Positions 1 through 7,628 of a DNA stretch of 64,000 bases are shown here, in pieces. Location of the stretch: assembly GCA_020635455.1 (NCBI GenBank), contig JACJZT010000004.1:186001-250000 (forward strand), in the 5' to 3' direction. This DNA comes from Flavobacteriales bacterium (GTDB lineage: Bacteria; Bacteroidota; Bacteroidia; NS11-12g; UBA9320). Position 1 is the first letter of the stretch, and every line of letters starts with the position of its first letter. The notes under the pieces were generated by a model, which had not been told where the DNA came from, made no database searches, and saw only the letters and a list, made by a program, of their open reading frames with translations. Both the position numbers and the translations under genes were made by a program.

Positions 1-1
1 T

Positions 2-652
2 GATGGAAACGACAGGAGGTTTGGTGATGGTGGAACTTATCGTACTTCAGGAACAGCTCAAATAAATTTAAATACCTTTGAGGAACCTCAATTTACGGCA
101 GGAAATACAACTTCCAAATACGTAAGACATTTTGGACCAGATGCTTCGTGTAAATCTCCTTCTAGATTTGTAAATACAGATTATTTTGCGAGTAGTGATA
201 AATCTTATTTCTCGGCACAAATGCATATAGCCGGAAGTGATCAAGTTTCGTTAGGAGGTAAATATTTTGGAGATATCGACACACATGTGAATATATCATT
301 CGAAAAAGATTCTGAAGCCCCCAATTTAGTTAAAGTTCGTGGGTTAGTGACTGGCGATCGTTTCCCCGCCAATGAAACAATACTTAATGATATTTGTGGA
401 AATCAATTAGTATTAGGAGTTTCTGGTCCAAAGGGTCCAAATAAAGATATTGGCCCATACTTGAATTTACCAGGTGATAACAAAGAGTTTATGCAATTTT
501 TTGAGCTAACTATTATTTTTAATTCAGATGAGACATTTAATAGTGTTATACATGACAATAAATGGTATTCTCTGGCAGATTGGAATAAGCAATTTACAGA
601 CATAAATCCAAAAGATACCAAAACATCAACAGTGTTAAAAGAAGATAATTAA
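2..652 (+). CDS. C-terminal end of a polymorphic-toxin-like protein (5' end outside window)
   Basis: The reading frame is open from base 2, so the 216 visible residues are the C-terminal part of a longer protein; the first internal ATG is at 221 but nothing marks it as a real start. No known domain is recognised. The sequence is polar and rich in Gly, Asn and Asp. A lipoprotein gene begins 2 nt after the stop, the same arrangement as the Rhs-CT/lipoprotein pairs on the opposite strand, so this is probably the toxin end of another polymorphic toxin reading in from the left. Toxin assignment is inferred from context only. Confidence 0.5.
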   Translation, partial: DGNDRRFGDGGTYRTSGTAQINLNTFEEPQFTAGNTTSKYVRHFGPDASCKSPSRFVNTDYFASSDKSYFSAQMHIAGSDQVSLGGKYFGDIDTHVNISFEKDSEAPNLVKVRGLVTGDRFPANETILNDICGNQLVLGVSGPKGPNKDIGPYLNLPGDNKEFMQFFELTIIFNSDETFNSVIHDNKWYSLADWNKQFTDINPKDTKTSTVLKEDN

Positions 653-654
653 TT

Positions 655-1131
655 ATGCTTTCAAGGGGATTTTTTATTTTACTTCTTTTTATTGGTTGTA
701 GCCTTGGGGTTAGAAAGGAAAAATATTTTATACCAGAAAATTATGAAGGAAATGTTATTGTGGTATTTGAATCAAAAAGTAAAAAAAATTTATTCTCTGA
801 AAAATCAATTATATTTAATATTCCGGATTCAGGTATATTAATAGCAAAGAAGCCATTTTATGAAGGAAATTATTACACAGAATACTTTCAAAAAAATAAA
901 ACTGGAACTTACGATACTTTATTTGAAGAAGTACCAGGTATGTCAAGAGACACAGCAAAAAATAGAGTTTATTTTCCAAGAACGTTAACTATTCAAGAAG
1001 GCAAAAAGGCTAAATATTTTATATATACATTTTATGTTGGAAAAAAGAAAAAATCAGAGATTGATAAAGAAAGATTTTCTTTTGAAAGAGAACTTACAAG
1101 AAAGTGGCATAATATTGCTAGATTACGTTAA
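655..1131 (+). CDS. Predicted lipoprotein, putative immunity protein
   Basis: 158 aa. The N-terminus has a short basic start, a hydrophobic stretch (about residues 5-13) and Cys15 in an FIGC lipobox-like context, so export and lipidation are likely. The rest is Lys-rich with no domain I recognise. The ATG is 2 nt after the stop of the toxin-like gene, which implies translational coupling. Position and lipoprotein signal match the partner genes of the three minus-strand Rhs-CT cassettes, so immunity is inferred. The 129 bp to the next convergent gene hold nothing recognisable. Confidence 0.5.
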   Translation: MLSRGFFILLLFIGCSLGVRKEKYFIPENYEGNVIVVFESKSKKNLFSEKSIIFNIPDSGILIAKKPFYEGNYYTEYFQKNKTGTYDTLFEEVPGMSRDTAKNRVYFPRTLTIQEGKKAKYFIYTFYVGKKKKSEIDKERFSFERELTRKWHNIARLR

Positions 1132-1260
1132 TAATAATTCGACCCTGTAAAAAGTCATATTATACTCAACTTTTAATTCCATACCATTGTAAAGGATATA
1201 TTTTTGACCTATTCACTAAAATCGATTTCAATTAGAAATTTAGTTTCGGTCTACTTTAAA

Positions 1261-1809
1261 CTAATAATTTTTATTAATAAACTTTAGGGTATCAGTATCA
1301 TAAAATAAATTTATTGATGAAATAAAAAAATTTTCATCAAAATAAAACTCTTCCTTAAAATTAGAATCAAGTTTGTGATTCTTTGTTAATTTAAAGTTTC
1401 GATGGCCTATTTTTTTAATAACAAATTCCCAGTCATTCCAACCTTTTGGTAATGTAGATTCATACTTACTATAATCAAATTCAAAATCAAATGTAGTATC
1501 CTTTTTAAGAAATGACAATACATAAATTGAATCAATCTGAGAATCTGAAAAATGGTTATTTATTAATAACTCATACTGTGCTTCATTTAGTCTCTTATAA
1601 GTATGAATTCTCTTAAATTTTCTACCTTGAATAATCGTAGAATACTCAAACTTTGTGTAGTTAAAAGAATCTTTAATGATAGCAAATACAGGATTTTTAA
1701 ATTTTCTAGAAGAATAAATACATTCTAATTTATTACTATCATGTCTTTTATAGTCTTTACATGAAATATAAGTGGTAACTATACTGAATATTATGAATAG
1801 ATTTTTCAT
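1261..1809 (-). CDS. Predicted lipoprotein, putative immunity to the adjacent Rhs-CT
   Basis: 182 aa. A hydrophobic N-terminus ends at Cys17 (YISC), a plausible signal peptidase II site. The mature part is polar with no recognised domain. The start overlaps the stop of the upstream Rhs-CT by 4 nt (ATGA), the usual layout of toxin-immunity pairs. A lipoprotein partner suggests that the toxin acts in the periplasm or at the envelope. The function is inferred from synteny. Confidence 0.5.
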   Translation of the reverse strand: MKNLFIIFSIVTTYISCKDYKRHDSNKLECIYSSRKFKNPVFAIIKDSFNYTKFEYSTIIQGRKFKRIHTYKRLNEAQYELLINNHFSDSQIDSIYVLSFLKKDTTFDFEFDYSKYESTLPKGWNDWEFVIKKIGHRNFKLTKNHKLDSNFKEEFYFDENFFISSINLFYDTDTLKFINKNY

Positions 1810-2837
1810 CTAGTCGTTTCTTTTTTATTAGAGTTAGTTTCTGTCCTATTTCTCCATGATTGATAGTTTGCCGTATTATCACTATTATTTTTATCTTCTG
1901 GCCTTTTTATAGGTTCTAATTTTTTTGATGGAATTAAAATATTAAAAGCCTGTGCATATTTCTCAGATACCTTAATTAATTGGTCCCTAAGTGAAACATA
2001 ATTCTTATAAGCAGTGCTTTTTTCATTTTTATTTTTCAAATCTAAATGATCTTGTTCACCGAGATAATTATTTTTTCTTTGATCATTTGCGGTATTTTCA
2101 TACCCTTTCTTACCTAGTTTTGAAAATGCATTTGTGTATAAAGCAGTTTTATATCCATGTAACCCGATTTCATGTACGAAAAAAGTTGCAATATCGAGTG
2201 TTGATTGTCCTTTTGAGTAAATTGGAAGCACAAACTTTAAATTTCCTTTTTTATCGTTATAACTTGTGGCAAGTGCTGCATTATCAGGATTCACTTTATT
2301 GAGATCATAATTTTCAAACGAATAATCGTAAAGGTATAAATCATGGTCACTGTGAATACCATCCTCCATGAATGTATATTCACCAATCGTTTGGTCTTTT
2401 TTTGCAAATTGACTAAAAAATGCAAAACCATCAGGCGTTTTAAGTAAATCTAAAATAACACTTTCGGTATTTGCTGAGACTTTGCCGGCATCATAAATTG
2501 CGGCACCATTAGAAACTGATGTGCCTTTGATATGGTAAGGATAAATATCTTTTCCGTCAGGATCAATCAAATAAATAGGGTTATTTGCTCCAAAATTAAA
2601 TGGGCTCAATGAAGGAAATTTAGAGTATTTGCTATCTGTACTCCACCACCTTCCTAATCTTCCTTCATAAATTCTTGCTCCAAAATCATAACTTCCACCT
2701 TCTACACTTATTTCATTGTTCTTTTCTTTCCCATTAAATCCATATCTATAGGTCCCACCTGCATATGAACGACCCACCATTACACTTCCAAAGGAAGGGT
2801 ATTTTAAAGAGGTTACAAGTTGTTTTAATGAAGCCAA
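1806..2837 (-). CDS. Orphan Rhs C-terminal cassette: Rhs core end plus unknown toxin domain
   Basis: 343 aa with a TTG start at 2837. Residues about 16-95 are the end of an Rhs repeat-associated core: GSVMVGR, YRYGFNGKEKNNE, a YDFGARIY-like segment, LGRWWSTD and NPIYLIDPDG. The remaining ~245 residues are the variable toxin region. HEIGLHG at 222-228 resembles a zinc-protease motif but its spacing is HExxxH rather than HExxH, so no activity is assigned. The large N-terminal Rhs barrel is absent, so this is a CT-only module. The joint at GSVMVGR is the one seen in the next cassette (4074-5276), but the leader here is unrelated to the mobile element. It overlaps its lipoprotein partner by 4 nt. 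Confidence 0.65.
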   Translation of the reverse strand: MASLKQLVTSLKYPSFGSVMVGRSYAGGTYRYGFNGKEKNNEISVEGGSYDFGARIYEGRLGRWWSTDSKYSKFPSLSPFNFGANNPIYLIDPDGKDIYPYHIKGTSVSNGAAIYDAGKVSANTESVILDLLKTPDGFAFFSQFAKKDQTIGEYTFMEDGIHSDHDLYLYDYSFENYDLNKVNPDNAALATSYNDKKGNLKFVLPIYSKGQSTLDIATFFVHEIGLHGYKTALYTNAFSKLGKKGYENTANDQRKNNYLGEQDHLDLKNKNEKSTAYKNYVSLRDQLIKVSEKYAQAFNILIPSKKLEPIKRPEDKNNSDNTANYQSWRNRTETNSNKKETTR

Positions 2838-3011
2838 GTTTTTGTTCTGAGACCTTAATCAAATTTATGAATTAATTCTGAAAATCAAGGGATCTTTCCG
2901 AGTACAAATTGGAATAAACATCCTCTAAGAAAAAGTACGGTCTTTAAAAACTTGAATTTTTTACATAGAAAGTACCAATATGTATTTGTTCAACATGAAA
3001 AATATTAGTTT

Positions 3012-4067
3012 TTAAAAATTCCTAACTTGCTCTAGCAATTTCTCATAAGAAATCTTTTTAAGTTTTATTTTTAGATTATTATTTATTCTTAGCCTAATTC
3101 CTTTTTTCTTATAGAAATAACATTTATCATCTATAATCAAATAGCCCATTAATGTATATGAATTATCCAAAGGTAATCTTAGCTGATGATTGTGAACTGT
3201 TTTAGCAATCTCAAACCTATTTTTTCCTATGTGTTCTGCACTTAAGTAATAATTATAATCGCTTTGTTGAGTAAAAATAAATAACTTTGTTTGCCATATA
3301 TTTTCCTCTTCTCCTTCAATTCGAACATCTACTTGAATATTGCAGTTTTGTAAATTATGGATTTTATCTTCATCACTAATATAATAATATCCGAATTCTT
3401 TTATTGTTAATTCATACCCAATCAACTCTTGTCTGCTCAATAGGTACCCATCATTTTCTACATTTTTAATACTTGAATTAGATGAAGTGTCAATAAAATC
3501 ACCATATGAAATTGGGCCTATATAATCTTTTTCTTCATTATTTTTTTTATAATTTTTATAGATTTTATGAAATAAAATTGGACTTGAAAAGCCACTATCA
3601 AATTTATCCTTGTAAAAATAAAATGAATTGAATAAATTCAATTTTGGGTGAAAGGTTATTCTAGGAGGATTTTTATTATTTACAATTAGTTCTTTACCGT
3701 GCCCATCTGTTATTTTAATTCTTAAAATTCCTCTAATTAATGCTGACTCTGGGTATAAATTATTAAGATAATGTGATAATAATTCGATGGAGTCATTTAT
3801 AAATTCCCATTTGAGATTAACCTTACCATCGTAAGGAGTTGAATCCATGTTTAAAATCGAATTCTTTAATAAGTAAAATCTAATATCATCGGGTAGTTCT
3901 AGTGCCGTATCTTTCAAATTGAAGGAAATAGATTTTATAGGGAAATTAGAAATACTGTTTAATTTTTCTTTAATTTCTTCTTCTATATTTAGATTATTTG
4001 AACTGTCATTTGTACACGAAATAGAAATAAAAACTATTAATAGAATTATATAATTTGAAAAATTCAC
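3012..4067 (-). CDS. Predicted lipoprotein, putative immunity protein
   Basis: 351 aa. The signal peptide ends with ISIS before Cys18, a good lipobox, followed by an acidic, Asn-rich linker (NDSSNNLNIEEE). The body is Ile-, Asn- and Lys-rich and unlike any family I recognise. It starts 6 nt after the stop of the Rhs-CT at 4074-5276. It is larger than most immunity proteins, so it could be an accessory surface lipoprotein instead. The 174 bp between it and the next cassette (2838-3011) are AT-rich with no clear signal. Confidence 0.5.
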   Translation of the reverse strand: MNFSNYIILLIVFISISCTNDSSNNLNIEEEIKEKLNSISNFPIKSISFNLKDTALELPDDIRFYLLKNSILNMDSTPYDGKVNLKWEFINDSIELLSHYLNNLYPESALIRGILRIKITDGHGKELIVNNKNPPRITFHPKLNLFNSFYFYKDKFDSGFSSPILFHKIYKNYKKNNEEKDYIGPISYGDFIDTSSNSSIKNVENDGYLLSRQELIGYELTIKEFGYYYISDEDKIHNLQNCNIQVDVRIEGEEENIWQTKLFIFTQQSDYNYYLSAEHIGKNRFEIAKTVHNHQLRLPLDNSYTLMGYLIIDDKCYFYKKKGIRLRINNNLKIKLKKISYEKLLEQVRNF

Positions 4068-4073
4068 TTATTC

Positions 4074-5276
4074 TTAATTTTGAGGTATATTCCTTCCAGT
4101 TGAACTGTCTGTTGCAATGGTTCTGGTTAATGTACTTGTCTGGCTGGTAGAAGTTTGAGTAAATGACATACTGAAGTCACATACCCCGGCATTGCCACCA
4201 TTATACGTAGGTGATAAATTTAAATTGAACGATACATTTGGATTGGCTGCTTGCAATCTGTTTCTCATATCTGTTAGGGTTCTTGTATTGTTGGTATGAC
4301 CATTTATATTAATTATAAAATTACTACCAGTAGTTACTGTATTGCCATTTTCAATGGTAAATTGTGTGATATTTATATTTTGACCTGGACTATCAGGATG
4401 GTCTATTACTGCAATTTGTGTATTTTGTCTATTATTAATTGGGATGACGGAATTACTATTTGCTATAACATTTTGAATCCTTCTATTAAAAGCCCGAACA
4501 ACATTTTCAAATCCAGAATTTCCGCTTGTGGGATCGCCAATGATTCTATAAGCATCATTTTGAAATGCTTTTTGATTAGTAACTGAGGTAACAGGAGGGT
4601 TTACAATAAGTCCATCATTTGAGGATTTCCATAATATTGGTCTATAGCTATTGTAAAATAAATTTCCACCAAGAGATGTGTTATTAAAGCCATTATTTCT
4701 AGAAAAAGTCCCCCAATAGTTATGTGCTCCTTTTCCCCTACCCAATAATCTATACTCCGGTGTTTGTGTAAAGTCAGTGGTATTTGAGATATTGCTTATT
4801 CCATTTGGCGTAACTCCACCACTAGCTGATACTGAACGATTAAATTGTAGGGATCCTGCCTTACTGCCAATTTGCAAGATCATTACATATCCTAAATTTC
4901 TAGTTAAGTATGTTGTCGCATTTATCGTCTCTCCACCTTCTAATTCTCTGTTTTCTAAAACTTTGTTCTCAGCAAAAACGTAAGGACTGTTCCATGCAAA
5001 CTTACTAGCTATTGGGTCCAAACTCATAAACCTTCCTATTCGAGAATCATACGTTCTTAGTAGAAAGTCAATACTATTTCCTTTTCCCTTTAATTCATCA
5101 TCATTTTCTTGTTCATTAAACCCAAACCGATAGGTCCCACCTGTCCATGAGCGACCCACCATTACACTTCCAAATGTAAAGAAGTCTTTGCATTTTTCCG
5201 ACCGTCTCGCGATTTTTTCCTTAGTCTCAAAGAAAAAAAATGGTACTTTATAATATGTCCTGTTTTGGGTTAACAC
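4074..5276 (-). CDS. Orphan Rhs C-terminal cassette fused in frame to the end of mobile element copy 1
   Basis: 400 aa with a GTG start at 5276. Residues 1-34, from the start codon to KDFFT, are encoded inside the mobile element end. From FGSVMVGRSWTGG on the protein is an Rhs core end: YRFGFNEQENDDE, RTYDSRIGRFMSLDPIASKF, SPYVFAENK. About 290 residues of unknown CT follow, rich in Asn, Thr and Ser, with a single Cys near the end. The first 34 residues match those of the cassette at 11357-12484 almost exactly, although the two CTs are unrelated. Toxin identity is not recognisable. Translation from the element-borne GTG is a prediction. Confidence 0.6.
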   Translation of the reverse strand: MLTQNRTYYKVPFFFFETKEKIARRSEKCKDFFTFGSVMVGRSWTGGTYRFGFNEQENDDELKGKGNSIDFLLRTYDSRIGRFMSLDPIASKFAWNSPYVFAENKVLENRELEGGETINATTYLTRNLGYVMILQIGSKAGSLQFNRSVSASGGVTPNGISNISNTTDFTQTPEYRLLGRGKGAHNYWGTFSRNNGFNNTSLGGNLFYNSYRPILWKSSNDGLIVNPPVTSVTNQKAFQNDAYRIIGDPTSGNSGFENVVRAFNRRIQNVIANSNSVIPINNRQNTQIAVIDHPDSPGQNINITQFTIENGNTVTTGSNFIININGHTNNTRTLTDMRNRLQAANPNVSFNLNLSPTYNGGNAGVCDFSMSFTQTSTSQTSTLTRTIATDSSTGRNIPQN

Positions 5277-5304
5277 TTTAATTTTTAACCGGATTGCCGA
5301 ACTT

Positions 5305-5312
5305 CAAATATA
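5305..5312 (-). promoter_or_regulatory. Candidate outward -7 box at the element end
   Basis: TATATTTG on the minus strand matches the Bacteroidota -7 consensus TAnnTTTG. A TTG lies about 23 nt upstream, wider than the usual 19-21. Transcription would begin about 20 nt before the GTG at 5276 of the Rhs-CT fusion. The same box is present in copy 2 at 12513-12520. This is a prediction from sequence only. Confidence 0.4.
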
Positions 5313-5360
5313 AAATCTTTCCTTGGTAATTAAATCAATAACATCAAAGAAGGCGGCTCT

Positions 5361-5885
5361 ATTTTTATGGGTTGATAAAAAGGGTTTTGAGCGTTGAACC
5401 GTGTGTTTATCAACCTGTAAAAATGAGCATCCATAGGGGGTTTGGGGGAATGGAATTTCCCCCAATAAGTCATGACGGCTTTAGCCACCTATTATTTAGT
5501 GTAGTCCCGGGTGGGGTTGGATGGCACTGCTGCAAACCCGATGAAACAGAAGCGATGGAACTTAGTGAGGGGGCGTTTTATCGGGGTTGCCGGGTGGTGG
5601 CGGCTACTTAGCATAATGTGCTTATAGGATCCCGCGTGTGGCCGGGGTGCTTGCACAGGCGAAGGCAGGCGGGAGGCGAAGCTTTACCTATAAGACCACA
5701 TTATGTTAATGTAGCTTACCCCGTTTTTTACGGCGTGTCTTTTTGCTTTGTGCTCTTGGGCGCAGCTCTTTGCTTTTTTGATGTCAGCCTGTCATTTCCG
5801 GTGATGGTCCGCTAAAAAAGCAATGTGCTGTCCCGAACTTGTTTCGGGATGCGTGGCTTGCAAAAAGCATGACGGAAAAACGGGG
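5361..5885 (+). ncRNA. Structured noncoding end of element copy 1 (candidate RNA or folded recombination site)
   Basis: This explains most of the 695-bp stretch without a credible gene (5277-5971). Nested inverted repeats: (a) 5361-5379 with 5406-5424, 19 pairs of which two are G-U if read as plus-strand RNA; (b) 5442-5450 with 5457-5465; (c) 5603-5620 with 5697-5715, continuing as CTTATAGG/CCTATAAG, with inner CCCGC/GCGGG and a GTGC-TT-GCAC tip; (d) 5719-5728 with 5876-5885, 5739-5746 with 5860-5867, CAGC with GCTG, and 5770-5779 with 5814-5823. Several non-Watson-Crick pairs are G-U on the plus strand only, which favours a plus-strand RNA; a folded single-strand DNA site is the alternative. 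No plus-strand promoter was identified. Confidence 0.45.
5831..5849. repeat. Short REP-like hairpin present only in copy 1
   Basis: TCCCGAA and TTCGGGA are perfect inverted arms around a 5-nt loop. Copy 2 has unrelated bases at the same point, so this is an insertion or replacement inside the structured end. Arms of this kind recur as dispersed intergenic palindromes in many Bacteroidota; dispersal here is not checked. Confidence 0.45.
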
Positions 5886-5971
5886 GCGACACCACCCGGG
5901 GGAAGTGAAGCGTATAGCCTTGTGCGGATGAACTGACCCAAGCTGTGCGTAGTACGGGGGTGCGTTTGGTT

Positions 5972-6532
5972 TTATTCTTCCTGCTGTCCGGAAGTTTTAA
6001 AACCTACCCGCTTTCTTGGCTCTTGTGGCGGATTTAAAAGCTGTTTCAAGGCGTTAAAAATAAGCTGTATTTCTTCTTCGTGTTTATTGGTCTTTTCGTT
6101 TTGTTGAAGTACCGTTTTTTCTAATTGCTCCATCTTTAGTAATATATCTTTATGGGCTAAAAGAACCTCGCGCATGCGGGTAAAAATTCGAATGATCTGG
6201 ATGTTTACATCTATGGCCGTTTCACTATTCAAAACACTTGACAGCATGGCTACTCCCTGTTCTGTAAATGCGTTTGGTAATTTTCTTAGTCCTATCCTTT
6301 CTTTATTGGTTGTCGCATTTTGCGACTTCCAATCTTCTAATTCCTGTGGTGTTAACTGGAACATGAAATCTGCCGGGAAACGCCTTTCATTGCGTTTTAC
6401 TGATTGGTTAAGCACTCTTGTTTCTACTCCGTACATTTCGGCTAAATCCCTGTCTAACATTATTTTTTTACCCCGTATATGATATATTTTACGGATTACT
6501 GTTTCATCTGTTATTTCTATTGAGTTGCTCAT
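5972..6532 (-). CDS. ORF6N (KilA-N-type) DNA-binding domain protein, copy 1
   Basis: 186 aa. The first ~95 residues are a typical ORF6N domain (IYHIRGKKIMLDRDLAEMYG, NQSVKRNERRFPADFMFQLT, LPNAFTEQGVAMLSS), a DNA-binding fold found in phage and mobile-element proteins. A coiled-coil-like stretch (about residues 125-165) follows, then a basic tail ending KRVGFKTSGQQEE. The copy 2 gene shares the domain and the exact tail but differs at many residues between, while the neighbouring recombinases are almost unchanged. A TATCTTTG -7 box and a 35-bp palindrome lie immediately upstream, so autoregulation is likely. Its role in the element is unknown. Confidence 0.85.
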   Translation of the reverse strand: MSNSIEITDETVIRKIYHIRGKKIMLDRDLAEMYGVETRVLNQSVKRNERRFPADFMFQLTPQELEDWKSQNATTNKERIGLRKLPNAFTEQGVAMLSSVLNSETAIDVNIQIIRIFTRMREVLLAHKDILLKMEQLEKTVLQQNEKTNKHEEEIQLIFNALKQLLNPPQEPRKRVGFKTSGQQEE

Positions 6533-6558
6533 TTTTTGATTCTATTTCTTTGATTCGC

Positions 6559-6601
6559 CAAAGATAAAAATTGGATATCACAATTTGTGACTTCCAATTT
6601 T
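6559..6601 (-). promoter_or_regulatory. ORF6N promoter -7 box with adjoining palindromic operator, copy 1
   Basis: Minus-strand TATCTTTG (6559-6566) abuts a palindrome centred on 6584: core TCACAA-T-TTGTGA (6578-6590), outer arms AAAATTGGA (6567-6575) and TCCAATTTT (6593-6601). The right arm ends in the recombinase B stop codon. Copy 2 keeps the core but its outer arms are AAAACTTGA and TCAAGTTTT, with both changes mirrored. The position next to -7 fits an operator for a dimeric regulator, most simply the ORF6N protein. Confidence 0.6.
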
Positions 6602-7628
6602 ACCCAATCGGATGAAACTTGCTTACATCTTCCTGTAAATCATCCAGATCATTGACCAAATAAGCCTCCGTTGAACTCACATACCGGTGCCCGGCCATGT
6701 ATTGAACCTGTCTTAAGTTATAGAGCTTCAGCCAGTGGGTAATAACGCTTGCCCGTATTTGCTTTGCACTTGTGACTTTACTGTTTTGCCTTCGCAGCTT
6801 TCGCATAATGTCCTGCATGGTATTGTTAAAGTGCCTGCCTGCTCCGGTGCTGATAAGCAGCGAGCCGCTGTGGCCATTGTCTTTTTTGAGTTTTACTATT
6901 TCTTCTCTTACCTGCATGGTATACTCCATTAGGTCCAGTATCTGGTGTGCTTCTAAATTCAGCATCCTTTGCTCACTTCTGCGGCTGCCGGCCACAAAAA
7001 TCTTCCCTTCCCTCAGGCGTATATCCTCCTGCTTAAGGGTTGCCAGTTCATAAACCGTTAAGCCCTGGTAAACCATTAAACCCACGACCACTTTATTGCG
7101 TTTGGCACCCAATGAAGCCTTCTTAAACCAGTTCTGATTTTTGTTGGGGTCAGTATCCTTTGGTACTTCAAAGTTTTGATAAAGGCCTTCCAGTTCGCTT
7201 TTTTTCAGGATGTCGTAAAGGGTTCTTCTTTTTATGCCTCGGATCTGTATTTGTGAGGCCGGGTTCTCTGCCATTTCAGCCGTTGCAGCCAAAAAATCAA
7301 AGTAGTGCTTTAAACTGTTTACCTGCGCACCAAGGGTGCGTTGCTTAACCCTGTCGCGTTTGCCCTGAATAAAATGCAACACATCGCTGTATGAGGCATT
7401 CTCTACCGGTACATTTTCTTTTTCAGCCCATGCTAAAAAATAACTGCTGTCTTTGATAAAGCGTTTTATGGTGGACGAACTGTAGCCTTTGGCTAATAGA
7501 TAACGGGTAAAATCCCCTGCCTGTTTTAACGCCTGCTGTAAGTGTAACTCAGCCTGTGTATCCTGTATTTTCGCTTTTCCCCTTGTACGGCTGTCGCGGG
7601 ATTTTCCGAGTTTTATTTTTCCGCTCAT
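6600..7628 (-). CDS. Tyrosine recombinase-like protein B with degenerate catalytic site, copy 1
   Basis: 342 aa. An N-terminal SAM-like core-binding domain (about 30-125) precedes a C-terminal phage-integrase fold. The nucleophile Tyr323 (STEAYL), His314 (AGHR) and Arg292 are present. The first catalytic Arg is replaced by Thr191 (YQGLTVYEL where GLR is expected), and the His of HxxR is Lys289. Both copies carry these changes, so this is not random decay. It overlaps recombinase A by 4 nt (ATGA), implying coupled translation in equal amounts. It probably acts as a partner or architectural subunit of recombinase A. Confidence 0.85.
   Translation of the reverse strand: MSGKIKLGKSRDSRTRGKAKIQDTQAELHLQQALKQAGDFTRYLLAKGYSSSTIKRFIKDSSYFLAWAEKENVPVENASYSDVLHFIQGKRDRVKQRTLGAQVNSLKHYFDFLAATAEMAENPASQIQIRGIKRRTLYDILKKSELEGLYQNFEVPKDTDPNKNQNWFKKASLGAKRNKVVVGLMVYQGLTVYELATLKQEDIRLREGKIFVAGSRRSEQRMLNLEAHQILDLMEYTMQVREEIVKLKKDNGHSGSLLISTGAGRHFNNTMQDIMRKLRRQNSKVTSAKQIRASVITHWLKLYNLRQVQYMAGHRYVSSTEAYLVNDLDDLQEDVSKFHPIG

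Noticed and set aside
2151..2175. HEIGLHG in the Rhs-CT at 1806-2837 as a zinc metalloprotease motif.
   Set aside because: The spacing is HExxxH, not HExxH, and no third ligand is evident, so no protease call was made.
5603..5715. Imperfect palindrome with bulged bases resembling an integron attC site.
   Set aside because: No consensus attC core could be placed, there is no IntI-type integrase, and the downstream layout is not a gene-cassette array. A folded recombination site remains possible but not attC.
5372..5815. Two short plus-strand reading frames in the GC-rich element end (and counterparts near 12538-12753).
   Set aside because: Indels between the copies shift the frame, lengths and ends differ, and the sequence is explained by nested inverted repeats.
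6735..7053. Plus-strand reading frames inside the recombinase genes, identical in both copies.
   Set aside because: They lie antisense to well-supported recombinase coding sequence, and their conservation is explained by the genes on the other strand.
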